From Lachnospiraceae bacterium EP-SM-12S-S03 (GTDB lineage: Bacteria; Bacillota; Clostridia; Lachnospirales; Lachnospiraceae): a stretch of DNA of 64,000 bases. Shown here in pieces: positions 7,090 to 15,114 of this stretch. A program made the translations under genes and the position numbers. The stretch lies in the NCBI GenBank assembly GCA_020540725.1, contig JAJBSL010000005.1, forward strand, positions 1 to 64,000. The letters are read 5' to 3'. Under the pieces are notes generated by a model. That model had not been told where the DNA came from, searched no databases, and was given only the letters and a program-made list of their open reading frames with translations. Each line of letters begins with the position of its first letter. The stretch's first letter is position 1.

Positions 7090-7806
7090 ATGACAGATAT
7101 AGGGGTCGTGCGAGGGAGATTTCAGGTATTTCATTTGAAACATCTGGAATACGTGTTAGCCGCAAAAATGCGCTGCAGAAAACTATTGATTGGGATTGAG
7201 GAGCCAGAGAGAATATTTCGTAAAGAGATAAATCCGTTTACATATTACGAACGTTTTGAGATGATACATGATTCACTGATTGATTTTGGAATACGGCGTG
7301 ATGAATTTGAAATTGTGCCATTCCCATCAGACCACCCGGAGCGTATTTTGAATTACGTTCCACAGAATGCAGAATTTTATCTGAATATTTGTGATAAGGA
7401 TGATGAAAAATTATTAGCTGATCTTGAAGGGATGGGGTTAAGGACAGAAGTTCTGATACAGAAGAATCCTGAGACCAAGGGAATCACAAGTTCTGAAGTA
7501 AGAGAATGTATTTTGAATGGACAGGAATGGAGATCTCTTGTACCGAAGAAAGTGTATGAATATATTATGTGCTATCATTTGGATGAACGAATGATAGCAT
7601 ATCAGACATATTTGGAGGAACAGACTCTTTTTGATGCAGTGTCCCAGTTGGAAGAAGAAGAAGAGTACCGTGAAGAGATAGAAAGTTACTGGGGGAAAAC
7701 TCCGGTTCAGACCGAAGAAATGCCGGAAATAGATGAGCAGATCGAAGCGGAAACGGAAGAGGAAGAAGAGCCGGAAACTTTGGAAACAGACGGTGCAGAT
7801 GTATAG
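7090..7806 (+). CDS. nicotinamide-nucleotide adenylyltransferase-like protein with acidic tail
   Basis: 238 residues; ATAAGGAGTGACATAATAT precedes the ATG. The first ~165 residues are a cytidylyltransferase-like Rossmann fold: VVRGRFQVFHLKHLEY carries the HxxH nucleotide-binding motif, and GITSSEVREC matches the ISSTxxR motif. This is closest to the archaeal-type NadM enzymes (NMN + ATP to NAD). The last ~70 residues are strongly acidic (runs such as LEEEEEYREEIE and AETEEEEEPETLET) and not part of the usual fold. Whether it makes NAD or another nucleotide conjugate is not decided by sequence. Followed by a terminator. Confidence 0.7.
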   Translation: MTDIGVVRGRFQVFHLKHLEYVLAAKMRCRKLLIGIEEPERIFRKEINPFTYYERFEMIHDSLIDFGIRRDEFEIVPFPSDHPERILNYVPQNAEFYLNICDKDDEKLLADLEGMGLRTEVLIQKNPETKGITSSEVRECILNGQEWRSLVPKKVYEYIMCYHLDERMIAYQTYLEEQTLFDAVSQLEEEEEYREEIESYWGKTPVQTEEMPEIDEQIEAETEEEEEPETLETDGADV

Positions 7807-7832
7807 ATTGAATAAAAATGTGAAAGAAAAAG

Positions 7833-7857
7833 GATTGTATTTTCGTACAATCTTTTT
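7833..7857 (+). terminator. intrinsic terminator after the NMNAT-like gene
   Basis: GATTGTA (7833-7839) / TACAATC (7846-7852) with loop TTTTCG and a TTTTT tail. The -35 box of nrdD begins two nt after the tail. Confidence 0.8.
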
Positions 7858-7858
7858 C

Positions 7859-7887
7859 TTGACTTCTGGAATATATAGTGCAATAAT
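7859..7887 (+). promoter_or_regulatory. nrdD promoter
   Basis: TTGACT (7859-7864), a 17-bp spacer and AATAAT (7882-7887). The first NrdR-box-like site occupies the spacer exactly and the second lies just past the expected start of transcription (~7894), as suits repression. Confidence 0.6.
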
Positions 7888-7913
7888 TAATGGCAGAGCA
7901 CTAGATATGGTAT
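7866..7913 (+). promoter_or_regulatory. tandem NrdR boxes
   Basis: Box 1 (7866-7881, CTGGAATATATAGTGC) and box 2 (7898-7913, GCACTAGATATGGTAT) match the published NrdR consensus ACACWATATATWGTGT. Box 1 has an intact right half; box 2 agrees at 12 of 16 positions. Their centres are 32 bp apart, about three helical turns, which is the known arrangement for NrdR sites. The nrdR gene is present at 18605. Confidence 0.7.
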
Positions 7914-7943
7914 TAAATGAAAACGAAGGGATTTGTTGAAGGA

Positions 7944-10229
7944 ATGATTAAAAGTATTAAAAAACGAGACGGACGAATTGTTCTGTATGATGAAAGTAAG
8001 ATTGCCTCAGCAATTTTGAAAGCGATGGAAGCGGCAGGAGAAGGAGATGCATCGGATGCTGCGCGTGTTGCGAACGATGTACAGACAGAGCTGGAGAAAC
8101 TTCCGGAGGATATGCCACCGCAGATTGAACAGGTGCAAGATACAGTAGAGCACGCACTTATGAAGAATGGGTTTGAGAATGCAGCAAAGAAATTCATTCT
8201 TTACCGTGCGAGAAGAACGAATATCCGTGAAGCAAATACAAGTCTTATGAAAACAATTGATGAGATTACGAATGTAGATGCCCGTATCAGTGATATGAAA
8301 AGAGACAATGCTAATATTGATGGAAATACCTCCATGGGAAGTATGCTACAGATTGGTGCCGCAGGAGCGAAGAATTATAATGAGGCTCATTTACTGACTG
8401 CAGAACAGGCAAAGGCATATCGGGAAGGGGATATTCATATCCACGATTTTGATTTTTATTCTTTGACCACTACTTGTACACAGATCGATATTATTAAGTT
8501 GTTCAAAGGCGGATTTTCTACAGGACACGGTGTCATAAGAGAACCGCAGAGCATCCAGAGTTATGCCGCATTGGCAGCGATTGCGATTCAGTCCAACCAA
8601 AATGACCAGCATGGAGGACAGAGCATCCCGAATTTTGATTATGGATTGGCAGAGGGTGTTGCGAAGACATTTGCAAAATTATACAAGATACGTCTTACAG
8701 AGGCATTGGAAGATGCTCTTGAATCGGACAATGAATCAGATGTTGTGGAAGAGGTTTTAGAAAAGGCAAAACAATCCACAGGCGATAAACCGCGTTTGGA
8801 AAGAAATGAGGAAAAATTTGATTCCTATGTTATTGAGGAACTGATTGGACGTTGTGGTCTGGATTACCACACCGCAAAGCATGTGGTGGCTACGACAAGA
8901 AGACGTGCTACGAAACAGACGGAAAATGAAACATACCAGGCGATGGAAGGTTTTGTACATAACTTAAATACAATGCATAGCCGTGCCGGAGCACAGACAC
9001 CGTTTTCTTCCATCAACTATGGAACAGATACATCACCGGAAGGTCGTATGATCATTCGCAATGTACTGCTTGCAACAGATGCAGGACTTGGAAACGGAGA
9101 GACATGTATTTTCCCAATCCATATATTTAAAGTGAAAGAAGGGGTAAATTATAATGAAGGAGATCCAAACTATGATTTATTCCGTCTGAGCTGCAAAGTA
9201 AGTGCAAAGCGTTTATTCCCGAACTTTGTATTTCTGGATTCTCCGTTTAACTTACAATACTATAAGCCGGGACATCCGGAGACGGAAGTTGCAACAATGG
9301 GTTGCCGTACCCGTGTTATGGGAAATCATTGTCATCCGGATAAAGAGATTTCCTACTCAAGAGGGAACCTTTCCTTCACATCCATCAATCTGCCGCGGCT
9401 TGCCATCGAAAGCAAGGGAGATGAGAAAGTATTTTATGAAAAACTGGACAAGATGATGGAACTTGTTGCACAACAGTTATATGACAGATTTGAAATTCAG
9501 GCCAAGAAACATGTATACAATTATCCGTTCTTAATGGGACAAGGTGTATGGTTGGATTCCGAAAAGCTTGGTCCAAATGATGAAGTAAGGGAAGTGTTAA
9601 AGCATGGAACTTTATCTATCGGTTTTATCGGACTTGCAGAGACGTTGACCGCTCTTTACGGACATCATCACGGGGAAAGCGACGAGATGCAGAAGAAAGG
9701 TCTGGAGATTATTTCCCATATGCGAGCATATACAGATGCGGAATCTGAAAGAAGAAACATGAATTACACACTTCTTGCCACACCTGCAGAAGGGCTTTCC
9801 GGACGTTTTATCCGAATGGACAAGAAACGTTATGGCAGCATTCCGGGTGTTACGGACAGAGAGTATTATACAAACAGTTTTCATATTCCGGTATGGTATG
9901 AAATTTCAGCATATGACAAGATATACAAAGAAGCTCCATATCATGCATTAACAAATGCAGGACATATTAGTTATGTAGAACTGGATGGAGATACAGCGAA
10001 GAATGTAGAAGCATTTGAAAGTGTGATCCGTTGCATGCATGATGCAGGTATCGGATACGGAAGTGTAAATCATCCGGTAGACAGGGATCCGGCTTGCGGA
10101 TATGTAGGTGTGATCGATGACGTGTGTCCACGGTGCGGACGCCGTGAAGGAGAACCGATCAGCGATGAAAAATTGGCAGAACTTCGGAAGTTATATCCGA
10201 ATATGCCGCAGTTTTACGGAGTAGAATAG
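7944..10229 (+). CDS. nrdD: anaerobic ribonucleoside-triphosphate reductase, large chain lacking the glycyl-radical end
   Basis: About 761 residues from ATG 7944 (family-like start MIKSIKKRDGR; AAGGA abuts it). An upstream ATG at 7917 adds 9 residues but lacks an RBS and directly follows NrdR box 2. It reduces NTPs to dNTPs without oxygen. Residues 1-95 are an ATP cone (IKKRDGRIV ... LYRARRTNIRE); the barrel follows (NTMHSRAGAQTPFSSINYG, NLSFTSINLPRLA). Near the end is a zinc-ribbon-like ACGYVGVIDDVCPRCG with three of the four usual Cys (D in place of the first). The chain then stops. The TRRxxGYLG radical segment is missing here and is encoded by the next gene. Confidence 0.93.
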   Translation: MIKSIKKRDGRIVLYDESKIASAILKAMEAAGEGDASDAARVANDVQTELEKLPEDMPPQIEQVQDTVEHALMKNGFENAAKKFILYRARRTNIREANTSLMKTIDEITNVDARISDMKRDNANIDGNTSMGSMLQIGAAGAKNYNEAHLLTAEQAKAYREGDIHIHDFDFYSLTTTCTQIDIIKLFKGGFSTGHGVIREPQSIQSYAALAAIAIQSNQNDQHGGQSIPNFDYGLAEGVAKTFAKLYKIRLTEALEDALESDNESDVVEEVLEKAKQSTGDKPRLERNEEKFDSYVIEELIGRCGLDYHTAKHVVATTRRRATKQTENETYQAMEGFVHNLNTMHSRAGAQTPFSSINYGTDTSPEGRMIIRNVLLATDAGLGNGETCIFPIHIFKVKEGVNYNEGDPNYDLFRLSCKVSAKRLFPNFVFLDSPFNLQYYKPGHPETEVATMGCRTRVMGNHCHPDKEISYSRGNLSFTSINLPRLAIESKGDEKVFYEKLDKMMELVAQQLYDRFEIQAKKHVYNYPFLMGQGVWLDSEKLGPNDEVREVLKHGTLSIGFIGLAETLTALYGHHHGESDEMQKKGLEIISHMRAYTDAESERRNMNYTLLATPAEGLSGRFIRMDKKRYGSIPGVTDREYYTNSFHIPVWYEISAYDKIYKEAPYHALTNAGHISYVELDGDTAKNVEAFESVIRCMHDAGIGYGSVNHPVDRDPACGYVGVIDDVCPRCGRREGEPISDEKLAELRKLYPNMPQFYGVE

Positions 10230-10241
10230 GAGGAATGACGT

Positions 10242-10397
10242 ATGGAACAGAGAAACAAATTAGGTCAGGACGTAGGATTTGAACGAATCCGACGTATTAC
10301 AGGTTACCTGGTAGGAACGATGGATAAGTGGAATGACGCCAAGAAAGCAGAGGAAAGAGACCGTGTAAAACATGGTTTGGGAGCACAGAATGCTTAA
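10242..10397 (+). CDS. separate glycyl-radical domain of anaerobic ribonucleotide reductase
   Basis: 51 residues; its AGGAGG overlaps the nrdD stop and sits 8 nt before the ATG. It contains FERIRRITGYLVGT and AKKAEERDRVKH. These align with the C-terminus of E. coli NrdD, where TRRVCGYLG holds the radical glycine and is followed by KQEEVKRRVKH. The predicted radical glycine is Gly21 of the RRITGY motif. It lies in the same frame as nrdD but two in-frame stops (TAG, TGA) separate them, so it must be translated independently. NrdD and this peptide would have to associate, as YfiD/GrcA does with cleaved pyruvate formate-lyase. Its stop overlaps the nrdG start. Confidence 0.85.
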   Translation: MEQRNKLGQDVGFERIRRITGYLVGTMDKWNDAKKAEERDRVKHGLGAQNA

Positions 10398-10902
10398 TCT
10401 GGCCGGTCTGGTAGGAGACAGTATTGTAGATGGACCGGGGATTCGGATGACGGTGTTCGGTCAGGGATGCCCACACCGATGCAAAGGTTGTCATAATGCA
10501 AATACATGGAGCTTTGAAGGCGGAACTCGTATGGAAGAACAGGAGGTTCTCCGAATAATTATGTCCAACCCGTTGGCGAAAGGCGTCACATTTTCGGGAG
10601 GAGAACCGTTTGCTCAGGCAGCAGGATTTGCCAGGCTTGCAGATCTGTTGAAAGACAATGGATACGAAGTAGCAAGTTATTCCGGTTATACATTTGAGGA
10701 ACTGTATCATGGAACAAAAGAGCAGCAGGACTTGCTTAGAAGAATTGATGTTTTGATTGATGGCAGATATGAAGAAGACAAAAGAAGTCTGACACTTGTA
10801 TACAGAGGAAGCACCAACCAGAGGATTGTGGATGTGAAGAGAAGTCTGGAAAAAGGCGAAGTAGTGGAAATCAAATCCGGACGTTGGTGTGGGGAGTATT
10901 AA
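10390..10902 (+). CDS. nrdG: anaerobic RNR activating protein (radical SAM)
   Basis: 170 residues from ATG 10390, overlapping the preceding gene by 8 nt, with GGGAG upstream. It carries the radical-SAM cluster motif CPHRCKGC (CxxxCxxC) near residue 26, GGEPF for SAM binding, and WCGEY at the end. It uses a 4Fe-4S cluster and S-adenosylmethionine to install the glycyl radical. In this locus the target glycine lies on the 51-residue protein. Length is near the family norm (~155-175). Confidence 0.93.
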   Translation: MLNLAGLVGDSIVDGPGIRMTVFGQGCPHRCKGCHNANTWSFEGGTRMEEQEVLRIIMSNPLAKGVTFSGGEPFAQAAGFARLADLLKDNGYEVASYSGYTFEELYHGTKEQQDLLRRIDVLIDGRYEEDKRSLTLVYRGSTNQRIVDVKRSLEKGEVVEIKSGRWCGEY

Positions 10903-10911
10903 AATAGAACA

Positions 10912-10956
10912 GAAACTAAGAAAGAATTCTGCAAAGCAGAATTCTTTCTTAGTTTC
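10912..10956. terminator. 21-bp palindromic bidirectional terminator
   Basis: GAAACTAAGAAAGAATTCTGC and its exact reverse complement enclose loop AAA. It lies between convergent nrdG and the deacylase gene; T-rich flanks occur on both sides, so it can serve both. Confidence 0.8.
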
Positions 10957-10969
10957 ATCTTGAAATAGT

Positions 10970-11503
10970 TTACAATTCTACGATTGTGGCTTCATGTCCG
11001 GTATATGACAAGAACTTCTCCAGTATATCGTTCATCTTAATCTTCAAGCTGGATGTATTGATGCAAGGATGGCATCCAATATATTCATCTGCAAGCAGAT
11101 CTTTGTCGATGGACAGATGTACTTCGTGTTCTGTATCGTTCATCAGGCCGAGAACGCTGACAGAACCCGGAGTGATATCCAGGTATTTCTCCATAAATTC
11201 TCCATCCGCAAAAGAAAGTCTTGAAACACCCAGTTGTTTCGAGAAGTCTTTTGTCAGGAACTTTTTCTCACCTGGCATCAGGAGCAGATAGAAGTCTGTT
11301 TTCTGACGATTGCATAAGAAAAGATTCTTGCACATGGTAACGCCGAGTGCTTTGTCAATTTCTTCGCAGGCTTCCATAGTCATCGCTTCTTCATGATCCA
11401 CTCTTTCATATGGGATATTTAGTTTTTCTAATAATTCATAGACGCGCATTTCTTTTTCCAGTCGGTTGCCGTCTTTTGGGGCAGTTGTATACAATTCGTA
11501 CAT
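10970..11503 (-). CDS. YbaK/PrdX-family aminoacyl-tRNA deacylase
   Basis: 177 residues. The ATG at 11503 is chosen because GGAGG lies 8 nt upstream; an ATG five codons earlier contains that site. The whole chain fits the YbaK/ProX fold: IPYERVDHEEAMT at the start, TMCKNLFLCNRQ (K as the conserved catalytic-region lysine), LLMPGEKKF, and GSVSVLGLMND. PrdX-type proteins hydrolyse mischarged Ala-tRNA-Pro in trans, complementing ProRS editing. Single gene, convergent with nrdG. Confidence 0.85.
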   Translation of the reverse strand: MYELYTTAPKDGNRLEKEMRVYELLEKLNIPYERVDHEEAMTMEACEEIDKALGVTMCKNLFLCNRQKTDFYLLLMPGEKKFLTKDFSKQLGVSRLSFADGEFMEKYLDITPGSVSVLGLMNDTEHEVHLSIDKDLLADEYIGCHPCINTSSLKIKMNDILEKFLSYTGHEATIVEL

Positions 11504-11577
11504 ATCCAATTCCTCCATAGTTTATATGCAGTCAGTATAGTAAATTTTTGAAAAAAAGACAATAGTTGTGATAGAAC

Positions 11578-11606
11578 TTGTCATGAAAATTAGAAACGGC
11601 TATAAT
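11578..11606 (+). promoter_or_regulatory. strong sigma-A promoter of the ABC exporter operon
   Basis: TTGTCA (11578-11583), exactly 17 bp, then TATAAT (11601-11606), about 30 bp before the start at 11637. Confidence 0.75.
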
Positions 11607-11636
11607 AAAAAAATAATGACGAAATGGGGGAAGACT

Positions 11637-13376
11637 ATGCGAAAACTTGTAAAATATTTGAAAAACTATAAGAAAGAGAGCATAATAGGTCCGCTGTTTA
11701 AACTTTTGGAAGCATGCTTCGAGTTGGTGGTGCCGCTTATCATGGCAAATATCATTGATATAGGAATTAAAAACAGGGATTTGACTTATATTTTGAAAAT
11801 GGGAAGTATTCTTGTGTTGTTTGGAGTTTTGGGACTGGCATGCTCTTTGACTGCCCAGTATTTCGCGGCAAAAGCAGCAGTCGGATTCGGAACAGAACTA
11901 CGACATGAGTTGTTTAGGCACATTGGAGAACTATCGTATACGGAAATTGATAAAGCAGGCAATTCTACGTTAATTACACGAATGACAAGTGACATCAATC
12001 AGGCACAATCCGGTGTAAATCTCGTGCTGCGTCTTTTCCTTAGATCTCCGTTTATTGTTGTGGGAGCGCTTATCATGGCATTTACGATTAGCGTAAAAGT
12101 ATCTGTGATCTTTGTGATCGCAGTACCGCTTCTATCTGTTGTTATTTACGGAATCATGATGATTACCATTCCTCTGTATAAGAAAGTACAGAAAGGGTTG
12201 GATCGTGTGCTTCTTACGACAAGAGAGAATCTGGAGGGAATCCGTGTTGTGCGGGCATTCCGAACACAAGGAAGAGAGAAGGAAGAGTTTGCAAACGAGA
12301 GCGATCTGTTGATGAAACTGCAGGTCCTGGTGGGAAGGATTTCCGCTTTATTGAATCCGATCACCTATGTGATTGTAAATATGGCAATTATCTTTATTGT
12401 CTGGTTTGGAGGAAAGGAAGTGTATGCAGGGAATTTGACACAAGGAGAGGTGATTGCGCTTGTCAACTATATGTCGCAGATTCTACTGGCGCTTGTGGCT
12501 CTTTCAAACCTGATCATCACATTTACAAAAGCGCTTGCTTCTGCAGGAAGAATCAATGAGATCTTTGAGATGAAGCCAAGTATTCAAAATGAAAATACCG
12601 GCAATATAGAACAAGACATAGAAAGCGGAGACGTTCCTAAAGTGGAATTTCGTCATGTAAGCTTTGTCTACGAAGGGGATAAAAGTCCGGTACTTTCTGA
12701 GATCAATGTGACCGTGAAAAAGGGAGAAACGGTAGGGCTCATTGGAGGTACCGGTTCCGGAAAGTCAACCTTTGTACATCTGTTGCCGAGATTTTATGAT
12801 GCAACGGAAGGGGAGATTTTGGTGGACGGTACGAATGTAAAAAATTATGATCTAGAAGAATTGAGGAAGAAATTCGGGCTTGTGCCGCAGAAAGCGGTGC
12901 TGTTTCATGGCACGATTCGTGAAAATATGCGATATGGGAAAGAAGATGCCAAAGATGAAGAAATCTGGCAAGCTCTTCGTATTGCACAGGCGGAAGATGT
13001 AGTGAAAAGCAAACAGCATGAACTGGAGGAAATGATCAGTGAAGGAGGGAAAAATTTCTCCGGGGGACAAAGGCAGAGATTGACCATTGCCCGTGCCCTT
13101 GTAAGAAATCCGGAAATTCTGATTTTGGATGACAGTGCGTCAGCCCTGGACTTTGCAACGGATGCAAGACTTCGCAAGGCGATTCGTGAGAATACGGAGA
13201 ATATGACGGTATTTATCGTATCACAACGGGCGACTTCGATCATGCAGGCAGATAAGATCATTGTATTGGATGCAGGAAGAATTGTAGGGATAGGAACCCA
13301 TAAAGAACTTTTGAAAGACTGTAGTGTATACAAGGAAATCTGTTACTCTCAGTTATCCAAAGAGGAGGTGGAATAA
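11637..13376 (+). CDS. ABC exporter half-transporter, subunit 1 (degenerate Walker B)
   Basis: 579 residues; GGGGGAAG precedes the ATG. Residues 1-320 carry six TM helices of the type IV exporter fold; the nucleotide-binding domain shows Walker A GGTGSGKS, signature FSGGQRQR, and Walker B ILILDDSASALD. The usual catalytic Glu is Asp, marking the degenerate half of a heterodimer of the BmrC/LmrC class. The partner gene starts 2 nt after the stop. Likely multidrug, lipid or peptide export; substrate not deducible. Confidence 0.9.
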   Translation: MRKLVKYLKNYKKESIIGPLFKLLEACFELVVPLIMANIIDIGIKNRDLTYILKMGSILVLFGVLGLACSLTAQYFAAKAAVGFGTELRHELFRHIGELSYTEIDKAGNSTLITRMTSDINQAQSGVNLVLRLFLRSPFIVVGALIMAFTISVKVSVIFVIAVPLLSVVIYGIMMITIPLYKKVQKGLDRVLLTTRENLEGIRVVRAFRTQGREKEEFANESDLLMKLQVLVGRISALLNPITYVIVNMAIIFIVWFGGKEVYAGNLTQGEVIALVNYMSQILLALVALSNLIITFTKALASAGRINEIFEMKPSIQNENTGNIEQDIESGDVPKVEFRHVSFVYEGDKSPVLSEINVTVKKGETVGLIGGTGSGKSTFVHLLPRFYDATEGEILVDGTNVKNYDLEELRKKFGLVPQKAVLFHGTIRENMRYGKEDAKDEEIWQALRIAQAEDVVKSKQHELEEMISEGGKNFSGGQRQRLTIARALVRNPEILILDDSASALDFATDARLRKAIRENTENMTVFIVSQRATSIMQADKIIVLDAGRIVGIGTHKELLKDCSVYKEICYSQLSKEEVE

Positions 13377-13377
13377 C

Positions 13378-15114
13378 ATGCATAAGCAGAAAAGCACAAC
13401 AAAAAAAATATTAAAACTAATCAAACCATATATGCATTTTGTCATGTTATCTTTTGTATTTGCACTGATTTCCGCCATACTGACTCTTTATGCCCCGATT
13501 CTGATCGGGGATGGAGTAGACCTGATTCTTGCAGAGGGGAAAGTAGATTTTGCAGGGATTTTTCATATTCTGAAATCGCTGGCAGTGATTCTTGTGATCA
13601 CGAGCATAGCCCAATGGCTGATGAATCTTTGCAATAATACTATCACATACCGGGTTGTAAAAGATGTGAGGAAGAGAGCTTTTTCCAATTTGCAGAAACT
13701 TCCTTTAAAATACATCGATAGTCACCAGTACGGAGATACGATCAGCCGGGTGATTACGGATGTGGATCAGTTTTCGGATGGCCTTCTTATGGGATTTTCA
13801 CAGTTATTTACGGGATTGGTCACGATTGTGGGAACGTTGGTTTTCATGTTGTCCATTGATGTGAAAATATCTCTGGTAGTAATCTGTATTACACCGGTTT
13901 CGTTATTTGTTGCAAGCTTTATTGCTAAGAAAACGTATATGATGTTTCAGAAACAATCGGAGGTCCGGGCACAGATGACATCGCTTGTGGATGAGATGGT
14001 AGGGAATCAGAAAATTGTGCAAGCGTTCGGATATCAGAAGAAGGCATTAGAGCGGTTTGACGGAATCAATAAAGAGTTGCAAAAATGCAGCTTAAAAGCA
14101 ATCTTTTTCTCGTCTATTACGAACCCGAGCACAAGATTTGTCAATGGACTTGTATATACCGGCGTGGGAATCGTGGGAGCGATTTCTGCCATGCAAGGAG
14201 CGATCAGTGTGGGACAGTTGTCTTGTTTTCTGTCTTATGCAAATCAGTATACAAAGCCGTTTAATGAGATATCCGGTGTAGTGACAGAATTACAGAACGC
14301 ATTTGCCTGCGCAAAAAGGGTGTTTGATTTTATAGAAGAAGATCCGGAAACGGAGGATGCCTACGATGCGGTTTCTCTGCAGCATGTGGATGGAAGTTTG
14401 GAACTCTCCCACGTATCGTTTTCTTATGATCCGAATGTGAAGCTTCTGCAAGACTTGAATCTTCAAGTAAGACCGGGACAGAAAACTGCAATTGTCGGAC
14501 CGACAGGTTGTGGGAAGACGACATTGATCAATCTTCTGATGCGTTTCTATGATGTGGATGCAGGGAAAATTGTTTTAAGTGGTCAGGATATTATGCATAT
14601 CGCAAAAGATAGTCTTCGTTCCAATTATGGAATGGTACTCCAGGAAACATGGCTGAAATCCTGTACCATTGCAGAAAATATTGCTTATGGGAAACCGGAT
14701 GCTACAAGAGAGGAAATTGAACGGGCGGCAAAGGCAGCACATGCCCATGAATTTATTGTACGTATGAAGGATGGGTATGATACTGTTATTACAGAAGAAG
14801 GAGGGAATCTTTCCCAGGGACAGAAGCAGCTTCTTTGTATCGCAAGAGTGATGCTTAATCTTCCGCCAATGTTGATACTGGACGAGGCAACTTCGTCCAT
14901 CGATACACGAACAGAAATTAAAATTCAGGAAGCCTTCCGCCATATGATGGAAGGCCGTACAAGTTTCATCGTTGCCCACAGACTTTCCACGATCAAAGAG
15001 GCGGATATGATATTGGTTATGAAGGATGGCAACATGATTGAACAGGGAAATCATGAAGAATTACTTAAGAAAAACGGGTTCTACGCAAAGCTTTACAAGA
15101 GCCAGTTTGCGTAA
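13378..15114 (+). CDS. ABC exporter half-transporter, subunit 2 (catalytic)
   Basis: 578 residues; GAGGAGG precedes the ATG. Six TM helices are followed by a nucleotide-binding domain with Walker A GPTGCGKT, signature LSQGQKQL and Walker B LILDEATSSID with the catalytic Glu intact. With the upstream gene it forms a heterodimer with one consensus and one degenerate ATP site. Note the signature here is LSQGQ rather than LSGGQ, as is common on the opposing subunit of such asymmetric pairs. Confidence 0.92.
   Translation: MHKQKSTTKKILKLIKPYMHFVMLSFVFALISAILTLYAPILIGDGVDLILAEGKVDFAGIFHILKSLAVILVITSIAQWLMNLCNNTITYRVVKDVRKRAFSNLQKLPLKYIDSHQYGDTISRVITDVDQFSDGLLMGFSQLFTGLVTIVGTLVFMLSIDVKISLVVICITPVSLFVASFIAKKTYMMFQKQSEVRAQMTSLVDEMVGNQKIVQAFGYQKKALERFDGINKELQKCSLKAIFFSSITNPSTRFVNGLVYTGVGIVGAISAMQGAISVGQLSCFLSYANQYTKPFNEISGVVTELQNAFACAKRVFDFIEEDPETEDAYDAVSLQHVDGSLELSHVSFSYDPNVKLLQDLNLQVRPGQKTAIVGPTGCGKTTLINLLMRFYDVDAGKIVLSGQDIMHIAKDSLRSNYGMVLQETWLKSCTIAENIAYGKPDATREEIERAAKAAHAHEFIVRMKDGYDTVITEEGGNLSQGQKQLLCIARVMLNLPPMLILDEATSSIDTRTEIKIQEAFRHMMEGRTSFIVAHRLSTIKEADMILVMKDGNMIEQGNHEELLKKNGFYAKLYKSQFA

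Noticed and set aside
10227-10241. Translational readthrough or sequencing error joining nrdD with its radical domain
   Set aside because: Two in-frame stops (TAG and TGA) separate them and a well-placed AGGAGG precedes the second ATG; a single error would not restore the frame as one ORF.
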